From contig CASEPS010000001.1 in the NCBI GenBank assembly GCA_949289855.1, positions 16,799 through 80,798 on the forward strand: DNA of 64,000 bases, in the 5' to 3' direction. Shown piece after piece: positions 43,558 to 52,972 of the stretch. The DNA is from an uncultured Erysipelotrichaceae bacterium. GTDB taxonomy: Bacteria; Bacillota_I; Bacilli_A; Erysipelotrichales; Erysipelotrichaceae. The stretch's first letter is position 1, and each line of letters begins with the position of its first letter. The position numbers were made by a program, and so were the translations under genes. Under the pieces are notes generated by a model. That model was not told the DNA's origin, did no database searches, and worked only from the letters and a program-made list of their open reading frames with translations.

Positions 43558-44789
43558 ATGAAAAATTAAAGAAAGCAATAAAAAGTGTTATTCCAGAGAA
43601 TGTTCTACGGATAATACGCGCATCTATCAATAACAGAAAAATCAAGAAGATGGGGAAAATGGATAAGATTCCATTTTCCAAGAATGAATTTGAGAATGGT
43701 ATAAACCTGGTAGGTATGTTTGGCCAGGGTTCTGGTCTTGGACAGTCATGCAGACTTGTTGCAAAAGAAGTATTAAAAACTAAAGTTCCAGTTAATTTGA
43801 TCAATCATTTTAACTATTCGTTTCTTCCGCAGACCAATCACGATTTTGAAAAGGAGTATACTTCTGATTTTTCCAAAGGTATTAATATTTTCCATGTTAA
43901 TATGCAGGAATTATTTATGACCTATTTTCAACTTGGAAAAGAGAAGTGGGATAGACATTACAATATTGCATTCTGGCTGTGGGAAATGCAGGAATTTCCA
44001 GAAGAATGGGTGCCGATGATAAATCAATTGGATGAGATTTGGACACCTGCAGAATTTGTCAGTGATGCAGTACGTAAAGTGACTGAAAAACCTGTATATA
44101 CAATTCCGTATGCAGTAGAAGCACCATTTGATAAGCGTTACAACAGAGCATATTTTTGTCTTCCAGAAGATAAATTTTTGTTCTTAATGTTATTTGACAG
44201 CAATTCGATTTCGGAGAGAAAGAATCCAACGGGTGTTATCCATGCATTTAAGAAAGCTTTTCCAAAAGGCAATAATTCTGTTGGCCTTGTTGTGAAGATT
44301 GGAAATGCACGCGAAAATGAAATAGAAGAAGTAAAAGCAGAACTCGATGGGTATAATGTCTATTTTATCGAAGGTATGTTGGATAAGATTGTGGTGAATA
44401 GTTTGATACGGTGCGTTGATGTTTATGTATCTTTGCATCGTGCTGAAGGCTTTGGACTTGTTCTTGCAGAAGCTATGATATTGAAAACTGCCACGATTGC
44501 AACAAATTATTCCGCGAATACAGAATTTCAGAACAGAGATACCTCATGTCTGGTGGATTATAAATTGATTCCTGTTGGTAAGGATATATATCCTTATAAA
44601 AAGGAGTACTTATGGGCAGATCCTGATGTTAATCAGGCAGCTGAATATATGAAAAAACTATATGATGATGACAAGTTCCGTCATACTATAGTAGAGAATG
44701 CATATAAAATGATGACGAATGAAGAACATATTCTGAATCCTTCAAAGCGCATCGAGGAAAGGGTTAGAAGTATTTATGAAAGCAATTAA
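43554..44789 (+). CDS. GT4-like glycosyltransferase
   Basis: 411 residues from ATG 43554, with AAAGG in front. A basic N-terminal extension (about 1-35) precedes a glycine-rich MFGQGSGLGQSCRLVAKE. The AFWLWEMQEFPEEW segment and DEIWTPAEFVSDAV are typical of O-antigen GT4 proteins near ABC exporters. The EX7E appears in HRAEGFGLVLAEAMILKT. It overlaps the Wzm gene by 14 bases. Confidence 0.85.
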   Translation: MNEKLKKAIKSVIPENVLRIIRASINNRKIKKMGKMDKIPFSKNEFENGINLVGMFGQGSGLGQSCRLVAKEVLKTKVPVNLINHFNYSFLPQTNHDFEKEYTSDFSKGINIFHVNMQELFMTYFQLGKEKWDRHYNIAFWLWEMQEFPEEWVPMINQLDEIWTPAEFVSDAVRKVTEKPVYTIPYAVEAPFDKRYNRAYFCLPEDKFLFLMLFDSNSISERKNPTGVIHAFKKAFPKGNNSVGLVVKIGNARENEIEEVKAELDGYNVYFIEGMLDKIVVNSLIRCVDVYVSLHRAEGFGLVLAEAMILKTATIATNYSANTEFQNRDTSCLVDYKLIPVGKDIYPYKKEYLWADPDVNQAAEYMKKLYDDDKFRHTIVENAYKMMTNEEHILNPSKRIEERVRSIYESN

Positions 44790-45552
44790 AGAAATATATG
44801 CATATAGAGAAATGATATTTTCTCTGGTACACCGTGATCTGAAGGGTAGATACAAGGGGTCGGTTTTGGGTTTTGCCTGGACATTTCTGAATCCATTGTT
44901 GCAGTTGGCTGTTTACACCATGGTGTTCTCAATCATTATGAGAAGTGGAATTGAGGATTATTATCTGTATTTGTTTGTGGCGCTAGTTCCTTGGATTTTC
45001 TTTAGTACATCTATTTCTGGTGGTGCTGGATGTATCAGAGCCCAGGGTGGAATGATTACCAAGATTTACTTTCCACGTGAAGTAATTCCTATTTCTTATG
45101 TGACCAGCCAGTTTGTAAACATGCTTTTATCACTGATTGTTGTTTTCCTTGTTCTGTTAATTGCGGGCAAACCTATGAATATCGAAGCACTGTTATTTAT
45201 GCCTTTGATTATGGTCATTGAATATTTTATTGCTTTAGGAATGACAATGCTTATTTCAGCAATAACTGTTTATTGGAGAGATGTTGAATATTTTGTTGGC
45301 ATTGTCATGATGGCTTGGCAATTTGCCACACCGGTAATGTATGGCTTGGAGCAGATCCCACAGGCGCTTGTACCATATTTTAATATGAATCCAATGACCC
45401 ATGTCATAGTTGCATACAGAGATATTTTATACTATGGAAGAATCCCAGAGATTTCCACTCTAACAAGTGCTGTTATCTTTGGAATTGTTGTATTTGTAAT
45501 AGGCTGGATAGTATTTTCCATGCTGAAGAAACACTTTGCGGAGGAATTGTAA
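44776..45552 (+). CDS. wzm: Polysaccharide ABC exporter permease (Wzm/TagG family)
   Basis: This 258-residue ABC-2 permease has six hydrophobic helices and the family opening VHRDLKGRYKGSVLGFAWTF followed by LNPLLQLAVYTMVFS. With Wzt it exports a finished undecaprenyl-PP-linked polymer across the membrane. The presence of Wzm/Wzt means that this polymer is assembled fully in the cytoplasm, unlike the Wzx/Wzy one at 12-27 kb. Confidence 0.93.
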   Translation: MKAIKEIYAYREMIFSLVHRDLKGRYKGSVLGFAWTFLNPLLQLAVYTMVFSIIMRSGIEDYYLYLFVALVPWIFFSTSISGGAGCIRAQGGMITKIYFPREVIPISYVTSQFVNMLLSLIVVFLVLLIAGKPMNIEALLFMPLIMVIEYFIALGMTMLISAITVYWRDVEYFVGIVMMAWQFATPVMYGLEQIPQALVPYFNMNPMTHVIVAYRDILYYGRIPEISTLTSAVIFGIVVFVIGWIVFSMLKKHFAEEL

Positions 45553-46862
45553 TGGCTGTAGAATATCCGATTATTGTTGATAACATTACAAAGCATTTCC
45601 GGGTTTATCTGGATAAGGGAAGAACATTAAAAGAACTTGCCTTGTTTTCAAAACGCAGGAGATATGAAGAAAGAAAAGTTATTGATGGAATAAGTTTCAA
45701 GGTTGCCAAAGGTGAGGCGATTGCTTTGATCGGTCATAATGGTTGTGGGAAATCAACCACATTAAAACTGCTAACGAAAATTATGTATCCGGATTCTGGA
45801 AAGATCACAATGACTGGTCGAGTTTCGTCACTGATTGAACTTGGCGCGGGTTTCCATCCCGATATGAGTGGCCGTGAAAATATTTATATCAATGCCTCTA
45901 TCTTTGGCTTGACGAAAAAGGAAATAGATAAGCGTGTAGATGATATTATAGAGTTTTCTGAACTAAAAGATTATATTGATAATCCTGTAAGAACATATTC
46001 CTCTGGTATGTATATGCGTCTTGCGTTTGCCGTGGCGATTAATGTTGACGCTGATATTCTGCTTGTTGATGAAATTCTTGCTGTTGGAGATGCGAACTTC
46101 CAGGCAAAGTGTTATGAAAAGATGCGTGATCTTAAGGCTAGTGGAGTAACGATTGTTCTGGTTACTCACGATATGTCGACAGTTAAAACTTTCTGTAACA
46201 GAGCAATCTGGATTAATAATGGTAAGATAGCTGCAGAAGGAAAATCAGTTGATATTGTTGATACATATCTTGCTTATATGAATGAAAAGCGGATTGAGCA
46301 GATAAATGATGCAGTTGATGAAAATGAAGCTATTGCTCAAAAGCTTATAGAAATGAAAGAGCGCAAGAAGAAAGAAAAACTGAAAAAAGAAGAAGAAAAG
46401 AAAAACGGACTTACCATGGATCCTACGGCAATTCATTTTGGCAACCAGAAAGCTGTTATCGAGAAATGTGAGATCATCAATTCCAAGGGGAAAGTTGTCA
46501 AAGCACTTTCTACTGATGAACCATATTCTTTGCATTTCCACTATAAGATAAACAAGCCGTTGGATGAAATTGTTGTCGGTATGGGAATTTTTACATTAGA
46601 AGGTTTGTGGGTTTTTGGTACGAATACTCAGATTGCTGGCGTCAAAGTCGATGTCAAAGGCAAAACAGAAGGGGATATTGTGTTCCATAGTGATCCATTG
46701 CATCTTTCGGGAAGATTTATTTTGCAGTGTTCAATTATTGAAGCAGACACAACACCATGTGATTACTATAACGAATATACAAAATTTGATGTCATGAAGG
46801 CATCCCGCGAACTTGGTTTTGTTTATTACGATACATCTTGGGAGATGAATGAAGCAGAATAA
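45552..46862 (+). CDS. wzt: Polysaccharide ABC exporter ATPase with carbohydrate-binding C-terminus (Wzt)
   Basis: This 436-residue protein has Walker A GHNGCGKST at 61-69, signature YSSGMYMRLAFA, Walker B ILLVDEILAVGD and H-loop VTHDMS. A lysine/glutamate-rich linker (about 265-290) joins a C-terminal Wzt_C-like beta-sandwich (about 295-430; SLHFHYKI, VGMGIFTLEG). In O9a-type systems this domain reads the capped end of the polymer. Its presence suggests that chain-end recognition also operates here. Starts at TAATG overlap with Wzm. Confidence 0.92.
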   Translation: MAVEYPIIVDNITKHFRVYLDKGRTLKELALFSKRRRYEERKVIDGISFKVAKGEAIALIGHNGCGKSTTLKLLTKIMYPDSGKITMTGRVSSLIELGAGFHPDMSGRENIYINASIFGLTKKEIDKRVDDIIEFSELKDYIDNPVRTYSSGMYMRLAFAVAINVDADILLVDEILAVGDANFQAKCYEKMRDLKASGVTIVLVTHDMSTVKTFCNRAIWINNGKIAAEGKSVDIVDTYLAYMNEKRIEQINDAVDENEAIAQKLIEMKERKKKEKLKKEEEKKNGLTMDPTAIHFGNQKAVIEKCEIINSKGKVVKALSTDEPYSLHFHYKINKPLDEIVVGMGIFTLEGLWVFGTNTQIAGVKVDVKGKTEGDIVFHSDPLHLSGRFILQCSIIEADTTPCDYYNEYTKFDVMKASRELGFVYYDTSWEMNEAE

Positions 46863-46881
46863 CTTAAGGAGGTATAGTCCA

Positions 46882-47373
46882 ATGATAGACAGTGAAACAA
46901 TCATTGCTGAAGTAAAAGAAGAACTTAAAAATAAATCTGTTACAGAAGTTCTTTCTTTTGAAGATATTCCGATGCCAGAAGAAGTCAGTTACATGGGCAC
47001 AGAGATGGCAGACTTTGACTTTGGTGATCTGATGGAAAGCAACGACTATATCAACAAACATTATCAGGTATCTGTCTGGCATCCCACTGGTTCCGCAAGA
47101 CCTTTAATTGGTCCATTGATCGGATTTTTCCAGAAGGTAATGCGCAAATTGACCAGATTCTTTGTTCAGCCAATTGTGGAAGACCAGAATGTATTTAACA
47201 TGAATTGTGTGCGTAGCATGAATCAGGTTCGTAATTATATCTATTTCGACAATGATATTATCAGTGACAGAATTGAAATGATTCGCCAACTTGCCCGGCA
47301 GACAGATAATCTGGAGAAAAGAGTTGCTGAACTCGAAGAAAAAAACAAACAGCTTCAGGAGGATAAAAAATGA
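46882..47373 (+). CDS. Small coiled-coil protein C, glycosyltransferase-associated family
   Basis: This 163-residue protein starts after a perfect AAGGAGG. The N-terminus has IIAEVKEEL and LSFEDI, then VSVWHPTGSARPLIGP, the core KVMRKLTRFFVQPIVEDQN and VFNMNCVRSMNQVRNY, and a coiled coil (about 125-163). It is closest to protein D (48462), with which it shares long near-identical runs. Its stop overlaps the start of the GT4 at 47370 (ATGA). The Arg/Lys-rich amphipathic core may lie on the membrane. Confidence 0.75.
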   Translation: MIDSETIIAEVKEELKNKSVTEVLSFEDIPMPEEVSYMGTEMADFDFGDLMESNDYINKHYQVSVWHPTGSARPLIGPLIGFFQKVMRKLTRFFVQPIVEDQNVFNMNCVRSMNQVRNYIYFDNDIISDRIEMIRQLARQTDNLEKRVAELEEKNKQLQEDKK

Positions 47374-48449
47374 GAATTATACAGGTTCTTCCATGTCTAA
47401 AGTATGGCGATGCAGTTGGAAATGATACTCTTGCATTGCATAATGCTCTTTTACATCATGGATTTAAGGCGGAGATCTACGCAGAAGCTGTTGATGAAAA
47501 ACTAAAAAAATATCATGCATATACGATTGATATGTGGAAAGCCCCAAAAAAAGACGATGTATTAATATATCATCTGTCTATCGGTTGGAAATATATTGAT
47601 TTGGTTAAAGATGCAAAATGCAGAAAAATGGCGATCTATCACAACATTACGCCGAAAGATTTTTTCAAAGGATATGACAATGCGGTTTATGATAACTGTA
47701 AGCGTGGTCTCGATGAAGTCAGAGATCTGACAAATGTTTTTGATTATATACTTTGTGATTCTGAATTTAATAAGAATGATTTGATATCTTATGGCTTCAA
47801 ATGCAAAATAGATGTTCTCCCTATTTTGATTCCGTTTGAGGACTATAAGAAGAAACCTGCACAGAATATTATCAGGCGATATCAGAATGAGCCAGGGCAT
47901 AATATTCTCTTTGTAGGAAGAGTTGCACCAAATAAGAAGATCGAGGATATTATTGCAGCTTTTGCAAAGTATAAAGAAGTATATGATCCAGATGCACGAT
48001 TGTTTTTAGTAGGCAATTATTCTGGAAAAGATATATATTACAGAAGACTTCAGGACTATGTTGATGCGCTGAAATTGACGGACGTTCATTTCTCGGGGCA
48101 TATTAAATTTAATGAAATACTTGCATATTATAGAATCGCAGATGTTTTCCTTTGTATGAGTGAACATGAAGGTTTTTGTGTTCCGATAGTAGAATCCATG
48201 TTTTTTCAGCTACCTATTATTGCCTATGATTCCTCAGCTGTGGGAGATACACTTGGGGGAGCAGGTATCCTTTTTAAAGAGAAGAATTTTAATGAGGTTG
48301 CTGCCTTGATAAATCGTGTGGTTACAGATGATGTACTAAAAAATGAAATGATCTCTGCAGAAGCAGATAGACTTTCTGATTTTGATAATAACAAAGTAGA
48401 AAACCAGTTCATTACATTCTTTACCGATTATTTGAAACGTTCTGCATAA
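47370..48449 (+). CDS. GT4 glycosyltransferase paired with coiled-coil protein C
   Basis: This 359-residue GT-B enzyme opens IIQVLPCLKYGDAVGNDTLA, has ILFVGRVAPNKKIEDIIAAF, LFLVGNYSGKD and EX7E in SEHEGFCVPIVESMFFQLPI. It belongs to a different GT4 subgroup (WbpX/D-rhamnosyl- or mannosyltransferase-like) from the GGAE-type enzymes at 32419, 41224 and 48956, yet has the same kind of coiled-coil partner. AGGAGG for it lies in the partner gene. Confidence 0.87.
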   Translation: MRIIQVLPCLKYGDAVGNDTLALHNALLHHGFKAEIYAEAVDEKLKKYHAYTIDMWKAPKKDDVLIYHLSIGWKYIDLVKDAKCRKMAIYHNITPKDFFKGYDNAVYDNCKRGLDEVRDLTNVFDYILCDSEFNKNDLISYGFKCKIDVLPILIPFEDYKKKPAQNIIRRYQNEPGHNILFVGRVAPNKKIEDIIAAFAKYKEVYDPDARLFLVGNYSGKDIYYRRLQDYVDALKLTDVHFSGHIKFNEILAYYRIADVFLCMSEHEGFCVPIVESMFFQLPIIAYDSSAVGDTLGGAGILFKEKNFNEVAALINRVVTDDVLKNEMISAEADRLSDFDNNKVENQFITFFTDYLKRSA

Positions 48450-48461
48450 AGGAGATACGAG

Positions 48462-48953
48462 ATGGAAGTGAATGTAGAAAGTATCATGCAGGAAATTCGT
48501 GAACAAATTAAGACAAGCGGTCTCAATAACAGTAAACTTTCTTTTGAAGATATTTCTCCTCATAACAAAAGCCTTGGCACAGAAATAACGAGTTATGACG
48601 AAGAGACAATGGTAAAAACATGCGCGGAAATGAATATGCATTATGAAGTCTCTGTATGGCATCCGATAAATTCCACAAGGCCAGTGATCGGTCCCTGCTT
48701 AACTTTTGGAAAGAAAGTGATGCGTAAACTGACAAGGTTTTTTGTCCAGGCAATTGTGGAAGATCAAAACAGGTTTAATATGCATATAACAAGATCCATG
48801 AATCAGGCGCGTAATTATCTCATTCAAAAAGAACAGTTGATAACAGAATTTGATAAACAGATTGATGAACTTCTTGTCAAGCAGGCAGCATTAAATGACA
48901 AGTTGATAAAGCTTGAGAAAGAAAATGCAGAATTGAAGAAAGAAAGACATTAA
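48462..48953 (+). CDS. Small coiled-coil protein D, glycosyltransferase-associated family
   Basis: 163 residues after AAAGGAG. It shares with protein C the LSFEDI segment, YEVSVWHPINSTRPVIGP and the core KVMRKLTRFFVQAIVEDQN then RFNMHITRSMNQARNY, and ends in a coiled coil rich in Lys/Glu (about 120-163). The GT4 at 48956 follows two bases after its stop. C and D with their transferases look like a duplicated two-gene unit. Confidence 0.75.
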   Translation: MEVNVESIMQEIREQIKTSGLNNSKLSFEDISPHNKSLGTEITSYDEETMVKTCAEMNMHYEVSVWHPINSTRPVIGPCLTFGKKVMRKLTRFFVQAIVEDQNRFNMHITRSMNQARNYLIQKEQLITEFDKQIDELLVKQAALNDKLIKLEKENAELKKERH

Positions 48954-48955
48954 CT

Positions 48956-50119
48956 ATGGATAAAATCTGCTTTGTAGTACAAAGATATGGTTTAGATGTA
49001 AATGGAGGAGCAGAAGATCTGTGTCGTAAGTTAGCTGAGCATCTGCTCCCTTTTTATGATGTTCATGTATTTACAACAAAAGCAAAAGACTATATTTCGT
49101 GGAAAAATGAATATCATGTCTCTTATGAAGAAATCAATGGTGTTAAGGTTCATCGATTCAAAAATCAATCGAGAAGAAATGAAAAATACCTTGGACAGGT
49201 GAATGTTGATTTTGAACGCTATGTAGCAGGAGATAAAGAGAAGGAAGAGCAGTGGGTTAAAGCACAGGGACCGTATTGTCCGGGTCTTATTGAAGAAATA
49301 AAAAAAGAAAAAGATACCTATAAGAAGTTTATCTTCTTTACATATTTGTACTATCCGACGATTTTCGGCATTCCAGAAGTCAAAGAAAAAGCAATTCTTG
49401 TGCCAACTGCTCATGATGAACCGTTTATTCATATGTCTATATTGAAGTCCGTTTTCCAACAATGTCAGTCAATATTTTATATGACAGATGAAGAGAAAAA
49501 GTTTGTTAACCATTTGTTTGCAAATGACGATGTGATGTATGAAATTGGTGGAAGTGGTATTGAGGTTCCAGATGATATACACCCACAAAGAACAAAGAAA
49601 AAATACGAACTAGGATCTTATTTAATTTATGTGGGAAGAGTTGATGAAGGAAAGAATGTACCATTGTTGATTAAATATTTTAATGAATACAAGAAGAGAA
49701 ATCAGTCTGGTCTACAGCTTGTATTGATAGGAAAGCAATTCATCGATGTACATGGGACTGATGACATAAAAGTTCTAGGATTTGTGACGGAACAAGATAA
49801 GTATGATTTAATAGCAGGTGCAGAAGCATTGGTTCTGCCTTCGCATTATGAAAGTCTTTCACTAGTAGTCCTTGAGGCAATGAAATTGAAGGTGCCGGTT
49901 ATTGCATCAGCGTATTGTGAGGTAGTGAGACAACATTGTCTTAAGTCTAATGGTGGTTTGTATTATTCTAATTATTTCGAGTTTGAAGGCATATTGAACT
50001 GGATGAAGAGTCATCTCAATGAATGGATAGCAATTGGAGAGAACGGTAAACGATATGTTAATAAAAATTATACGTGGGATTCAATAATTGCTAAAATGAG
50101 GGTGTTAATAGAGGGATAA
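48956..50119 (+). CDS. GT4 glycosyltransferase paired with coiled-coil protein D
   Basis: This 387-residue enzyme is the closest relative of 41224: ICFVVQRYGLDVNGGAEDLC, LIYVGRVDEGKNVPLLIKYF, LVLIGKQFIDVHG and EX7E in YESLSLVVLEAMKLKVPVIA. No strong ribosome site precedes the ATG, so translation probably depends on the partner gene. Likely cytoplasmic, at the membrane. Confidence 0.85.
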   Translation: MDKICFVVQRYGLDVNGGAEDLCRKLAEHLLPFYDVHVFTTKAKDYISWKNEYHVSYEEINGVKVHRFKNQSRRNEKYLGQVNVDFERYVAGDKEKEEQWVKAQGPYCPGLIEEIKKEKDTYKKFIFFTYLYYPTIFGIPEVKEKAILVPTAHDEPFIHMSILKSVFQQCQSIFYMTDEEKKFVNHLFANDDVMYEIGGSGIEVPDDIHPQRTKKKYELGSYLIYVGRVDEGKNVPLLIKYFNEYKKRNQSGLQLVLIGKQFIDVHGTDDIKVLGFVTEQDKYDLIAGAEALVLPSHYESLSLVVLEAMKLKVPVIASAYCEVVRQHCLKSNGGLYYSNYFEFEGILNWMKSHLNEWIAIGENGKRYVNKNYTWDSIIAKMRVLIEG

Positions 50120-50130
50120 ATGGTGATTCA

Positions 50131-52017
50131 ATGAAAAAACTAAATAAGTCAAGCGCAAATCTGATCATTTCAACAATAATATTTGTTGTTTTATTTGTTT
50201 TTTATGGTATATGTCATTCTAAAATTCATATTAGTTCTGATACGACAACTACATTTCCCATGGCAATGGATATTGCAAACGGTAATATATGGTTAAACGA
50301 TTGGGTTTTAGGAACGAATAATTTTTATTTCACCGAAACTATTTTGTTTGCGATTGGGCATATTATTGGCTTTTCATCCAAAGTTTTAATTCAGTTTCTA
50401 CCTGCTATACCGTGGGCATTAATGGCAGCGCTAATTCCTTATTTTTTAGATATATGGAATGAAAAAAGTAAAAAGAAATTAATAGTATTTTGGGGGTTAT
50501 TTATCTCTTTTTTGGTCATCATTCCATTTTCTGGTGGATATACATTGCTGAATGCGAATTCTCATAATAATTTATATGCTTTTGAAATGATATGGCTATT
50601 AATTTTAAAAAAATATATTGCCGATGATAAATCGTTTTTATTGGTGATTCTTGCTATTTTTTCAGGAATTCTTTATTTTTCTGAGAGTGTAATATTGATG
50701 ACACTGTTTGCCCCGGTAGGATGTGTTTGTTTATATCAGATTTTATTTAAAAAGAACAAAAAGTGGGTATATGTTCTTGGAGCGTTAGTGATTGGTTTTG
50801 TGGTTGGGAAAGCAATTTATTTTGTATTCTCATTAATGGGAGGTATGGACACCCGCGGATTACCGGTAGGAATTGTCAAGGATGGACATTTAGTCAGATT
50901 AAGAGATTGGATTACACAATTTGGAATATTGATGGGTGTAGGTGATATTAATATGGCCCCTGCTACACCATATGTATTAGCTGCAAAAATATTGATTTTT
51001 ATTTATGCAATTTCTCTTGTTGTTTATACAATTGGATTCAATAAAATATCGTGGGAAAATCAAATTTTATTTGCAATTGTCGTCATTAATTTAGCAGCAT
51101 CAGAATTTACCAATGTTGCCGTTTTTCATAGATATATTGTTCCAGGATGGTATTTTGGTTGGATTTTATGTATTTTGATGATTTCTGACATAATTGCAAA
51201 AATAAAACAAAAATATATTTCTACATTTTCTATTACCATTGTTAGTGTTTTTGGCGCATGGATGGGAATTCATAGAATCGATGAATATAGAACTGCTCCA
51301 ATACAAGGAGCTGGGGAAATGGAGCTTGCTACATTTATAAAAGAGAATAATCTTGGATCTGGATATGGAGATTTCTGGCTTGCTTCTTCAACATCATTTT
51401 ATACAGATTATGATATTGATATCTATCCAGTCAGAGTTAATCCGGATAGTAATTCTATCGTTGCATACGAAGAGTTAATAAGAAAAGATTGGTATAGCAA
51501 TACTGATATTCATTATATTCTGACGTATGAGGATCCCAATGCGTCATCGTTTATAAACCATGATGCAATGATTTCAATTTGTGGTGAACCTGATCAGGTT
51601 TATAATGTTGCCGGCTTTGGCATTAACTATTGGGAAAAAGATATTTCTCAATATATGAACAACGGGTTTTACGATGGAATTATTGAAAACAATGAAATGA
51701 GACTAGAGAGTAATTCCAAGATTGAAGGTGATTATATCAGTATTGATCCACAAGGAGTAGTTTCAGGACCAGGGACTATTATTACAGAAGGAGCGTATAC
51801 TGTTACAATATCCGGTGATAATTTGGAGGCTTTGAATGTAACTGCCTATTCAGAATATGCCGCAAAAAATTACGAATTATTAGATTATAAAATTACAGAT
51901 CAAATTCTTTCATTTAATCTTAAGTTGAAGAAAGAGGTTAGCGACCTTAGAATTGGATTAAAGAATGATGCTGATATAGTAGCACTTATTGAAGGCATGC
52001 AGATACAGGAGGGATAG
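50131..52017 (+). CDS. GT-C-like multi-spanning membrane protein with outer domain
   Basis: This 628-residue protein has about ten to eleven hydrophobic helices in residues 1-390 and a soluble C-terminal domain of about 240 residues. The first outer loop carries paired acids (HISSDTTTTFPMAMD), as in GT-C enzymes that use polyprenyl-phosphate sugars. It is directly followed by a polyprenyl-phosphate sugar synthase (52021), and a GtrA flippase is at 59683, the three parts of a GtrABC-type decoration system. No exact family recognised; the GtrC role is inference. Confidence 0.6.
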   Translation: MKKLNKSSANLIISTIIFVVLFVFYGICHSKIHISSDTTTTFPMAMDIANGNIWLNDWVLGTNNFYFTETILFAIGHIIGFSSKVLIQFLPAIPWALMAALIPYFLDIWNEKSKKKLIVFWGLFISFLVIIPFSGGYTLLNANSHNNLYAFEMIWLLILKKYIADDKSFLLVILAIFSGILYFSESVILMTLFAPVGCVCLYQILFKKNKKWVYVLGALVIGFVVGKAIYFVFSLMGGMDTRGLPVGIVKDGHLVRLRDWITQFGILMGVGDINMAPATPYVLAAKILIFIYAISLVVYTIGFNKISWENQILFAIVVINLAASEFTNVAVFHRYIVPGWYFGWILCILMISDIIAKIKQKYISTFSITIVSVFGAWMGIHRIDEYRTAPIQGAGEMELATFIKENNLGSGYGDFWLASSTSFYTDYDIDIYPVRVNPDSNSIVAYEELIRKDWYSNTDIHYILTYEDPNASSFINHDAMISICGEPDQVYNVAGFGINYWEKDISQYMNNGFYDGIIENNEMRLESNSKIEGDYISIDPQGVVSGPGTIITEGAYTVTISGDNLEALNVTAYSEYAAKNYELLDYKITDQILSFNLKLKKEVSDLRIGLKNDADIVALIEGMQIQEG

Positions 52018-52020
52018 TTT

Positions 52021-52971
52021 ATGGACGAGATAGCAGTATTGATTCCTTGCTATAACGAGGAGAAGACAATTGAAAAGGTTGTGAAAGACGCAAAGAATGC
52101 ATTGCCAAATGCAACAGTTTATGTTTATAACAACAATTCAAGTGACAGGACTGCAGAAATTGCAGAAAAAGCAGGAGCTGTTGTAAGAAATGAATACATG
52201 CAGGGGAAAGGAAATGTAATCCGGCGTATGTTCAGAGAGATTGATGCAAAATGCTATATTATGGTTGATGGCGATGATACATATCCTATGGAAAGTGCTC
52301 CAGAAATGGCAGAGCTGGTATTAAATAAAAATGCAGATATGGTTGTTGGAGACAGACTTTCATCAACATATTTCACAGAAAATAAGCGTCCTTTCCATAA
52401 TTTTGGTAATTCTATTGTACGAAGTAGTATAAACCATCTCTTTGATTGTGGAATTAAAGATATAATGACCGGATACCGTGCATTTAGTTACGATTTTGTT
52501 AAAACATTTCCTGTACTTTCGAAAGGGTTTGAAATTGAAACTGAAATGACGATTCATGCAGTATATAACAATATGCAGGTTGATAATGTTGTTATTGAAT
52601 ATCGTGATAGACCGGATGGCAGTGTCTCAAAATTGAATACTTATTCAGATGGCATCAAAGTGCTGATGACAATCATGAAATTGTTCAGAAATTACAAACC
52701 GTTAATGTTCTTTGGAGTTCTAGCATTGATACTTGCTATTATTTCTTTTGGGTTCTTTATTCCGGTCCTGACATCTTATATAGAGACAGGGCTTGTTGCT
52801 AAATTTCCAACTCTAATTGTATGTGGATTTGTTATGCTTACTGCAATTCTCTCATTGTTTTCCGGACTGATTCTTGCCAACCAGGAGCGCAGTGATAGAA
52901 GACAGTATGAAATTCAAAGAAATATTATTCACCATATTTACAAGTCTCTATTAATTGAGGATGAAAAATAA
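52021..52971 (+). CDS. Polyprenyl-phosphate sugar synthase (GtrB/DPM1-like GT2)
   Basis: This 316-residue protein has a GT2 domain (VLIPCYNEEKTIEKVV, VYNNNSSDRTAEIAEKAGA, the DxD MVDGDDTYPMES and GYRAFSYDFVKTFP) and two C-terminal membrane helices (about 232-255 and 265-290). Such enzymes load a sugar onto undecaprenyl phosphate for use outside the cell. GGAGGG precedes the start. Neighbours suggest glucose, mannose or rhamnose as the sugar; not decidable. Confidence 0.88.
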   Translation: MDEIAVLIPCYNEEKTIEKVVKDAKNALPNATVYVYNNNSSDRTAEIAEKAGAVVRNEYMQGKGNVIRRMFREIDAKCYIMVDGDDTYPMESAPEMAELVLNKNADMVVGDRLSSTYFTENKRPFHNFGNSIVRSSINHLFDCGIKDIMTGYRAFSYDFVKTFPVLSKGFEIETEMTIHAVYNNMQVDNVVIEYRDRPDGSVSKLNTYSDGIKVLMTIMKLFRNYKPLMFFGVLALILAIISFGFFIPVLTSYIETGLVAKFPTLIVCGFVMLTAILSLFSGLILANQERSDRRQYEIQRNIIHHIYKSLLIEDEK

Positions 52972-52972
52972 T

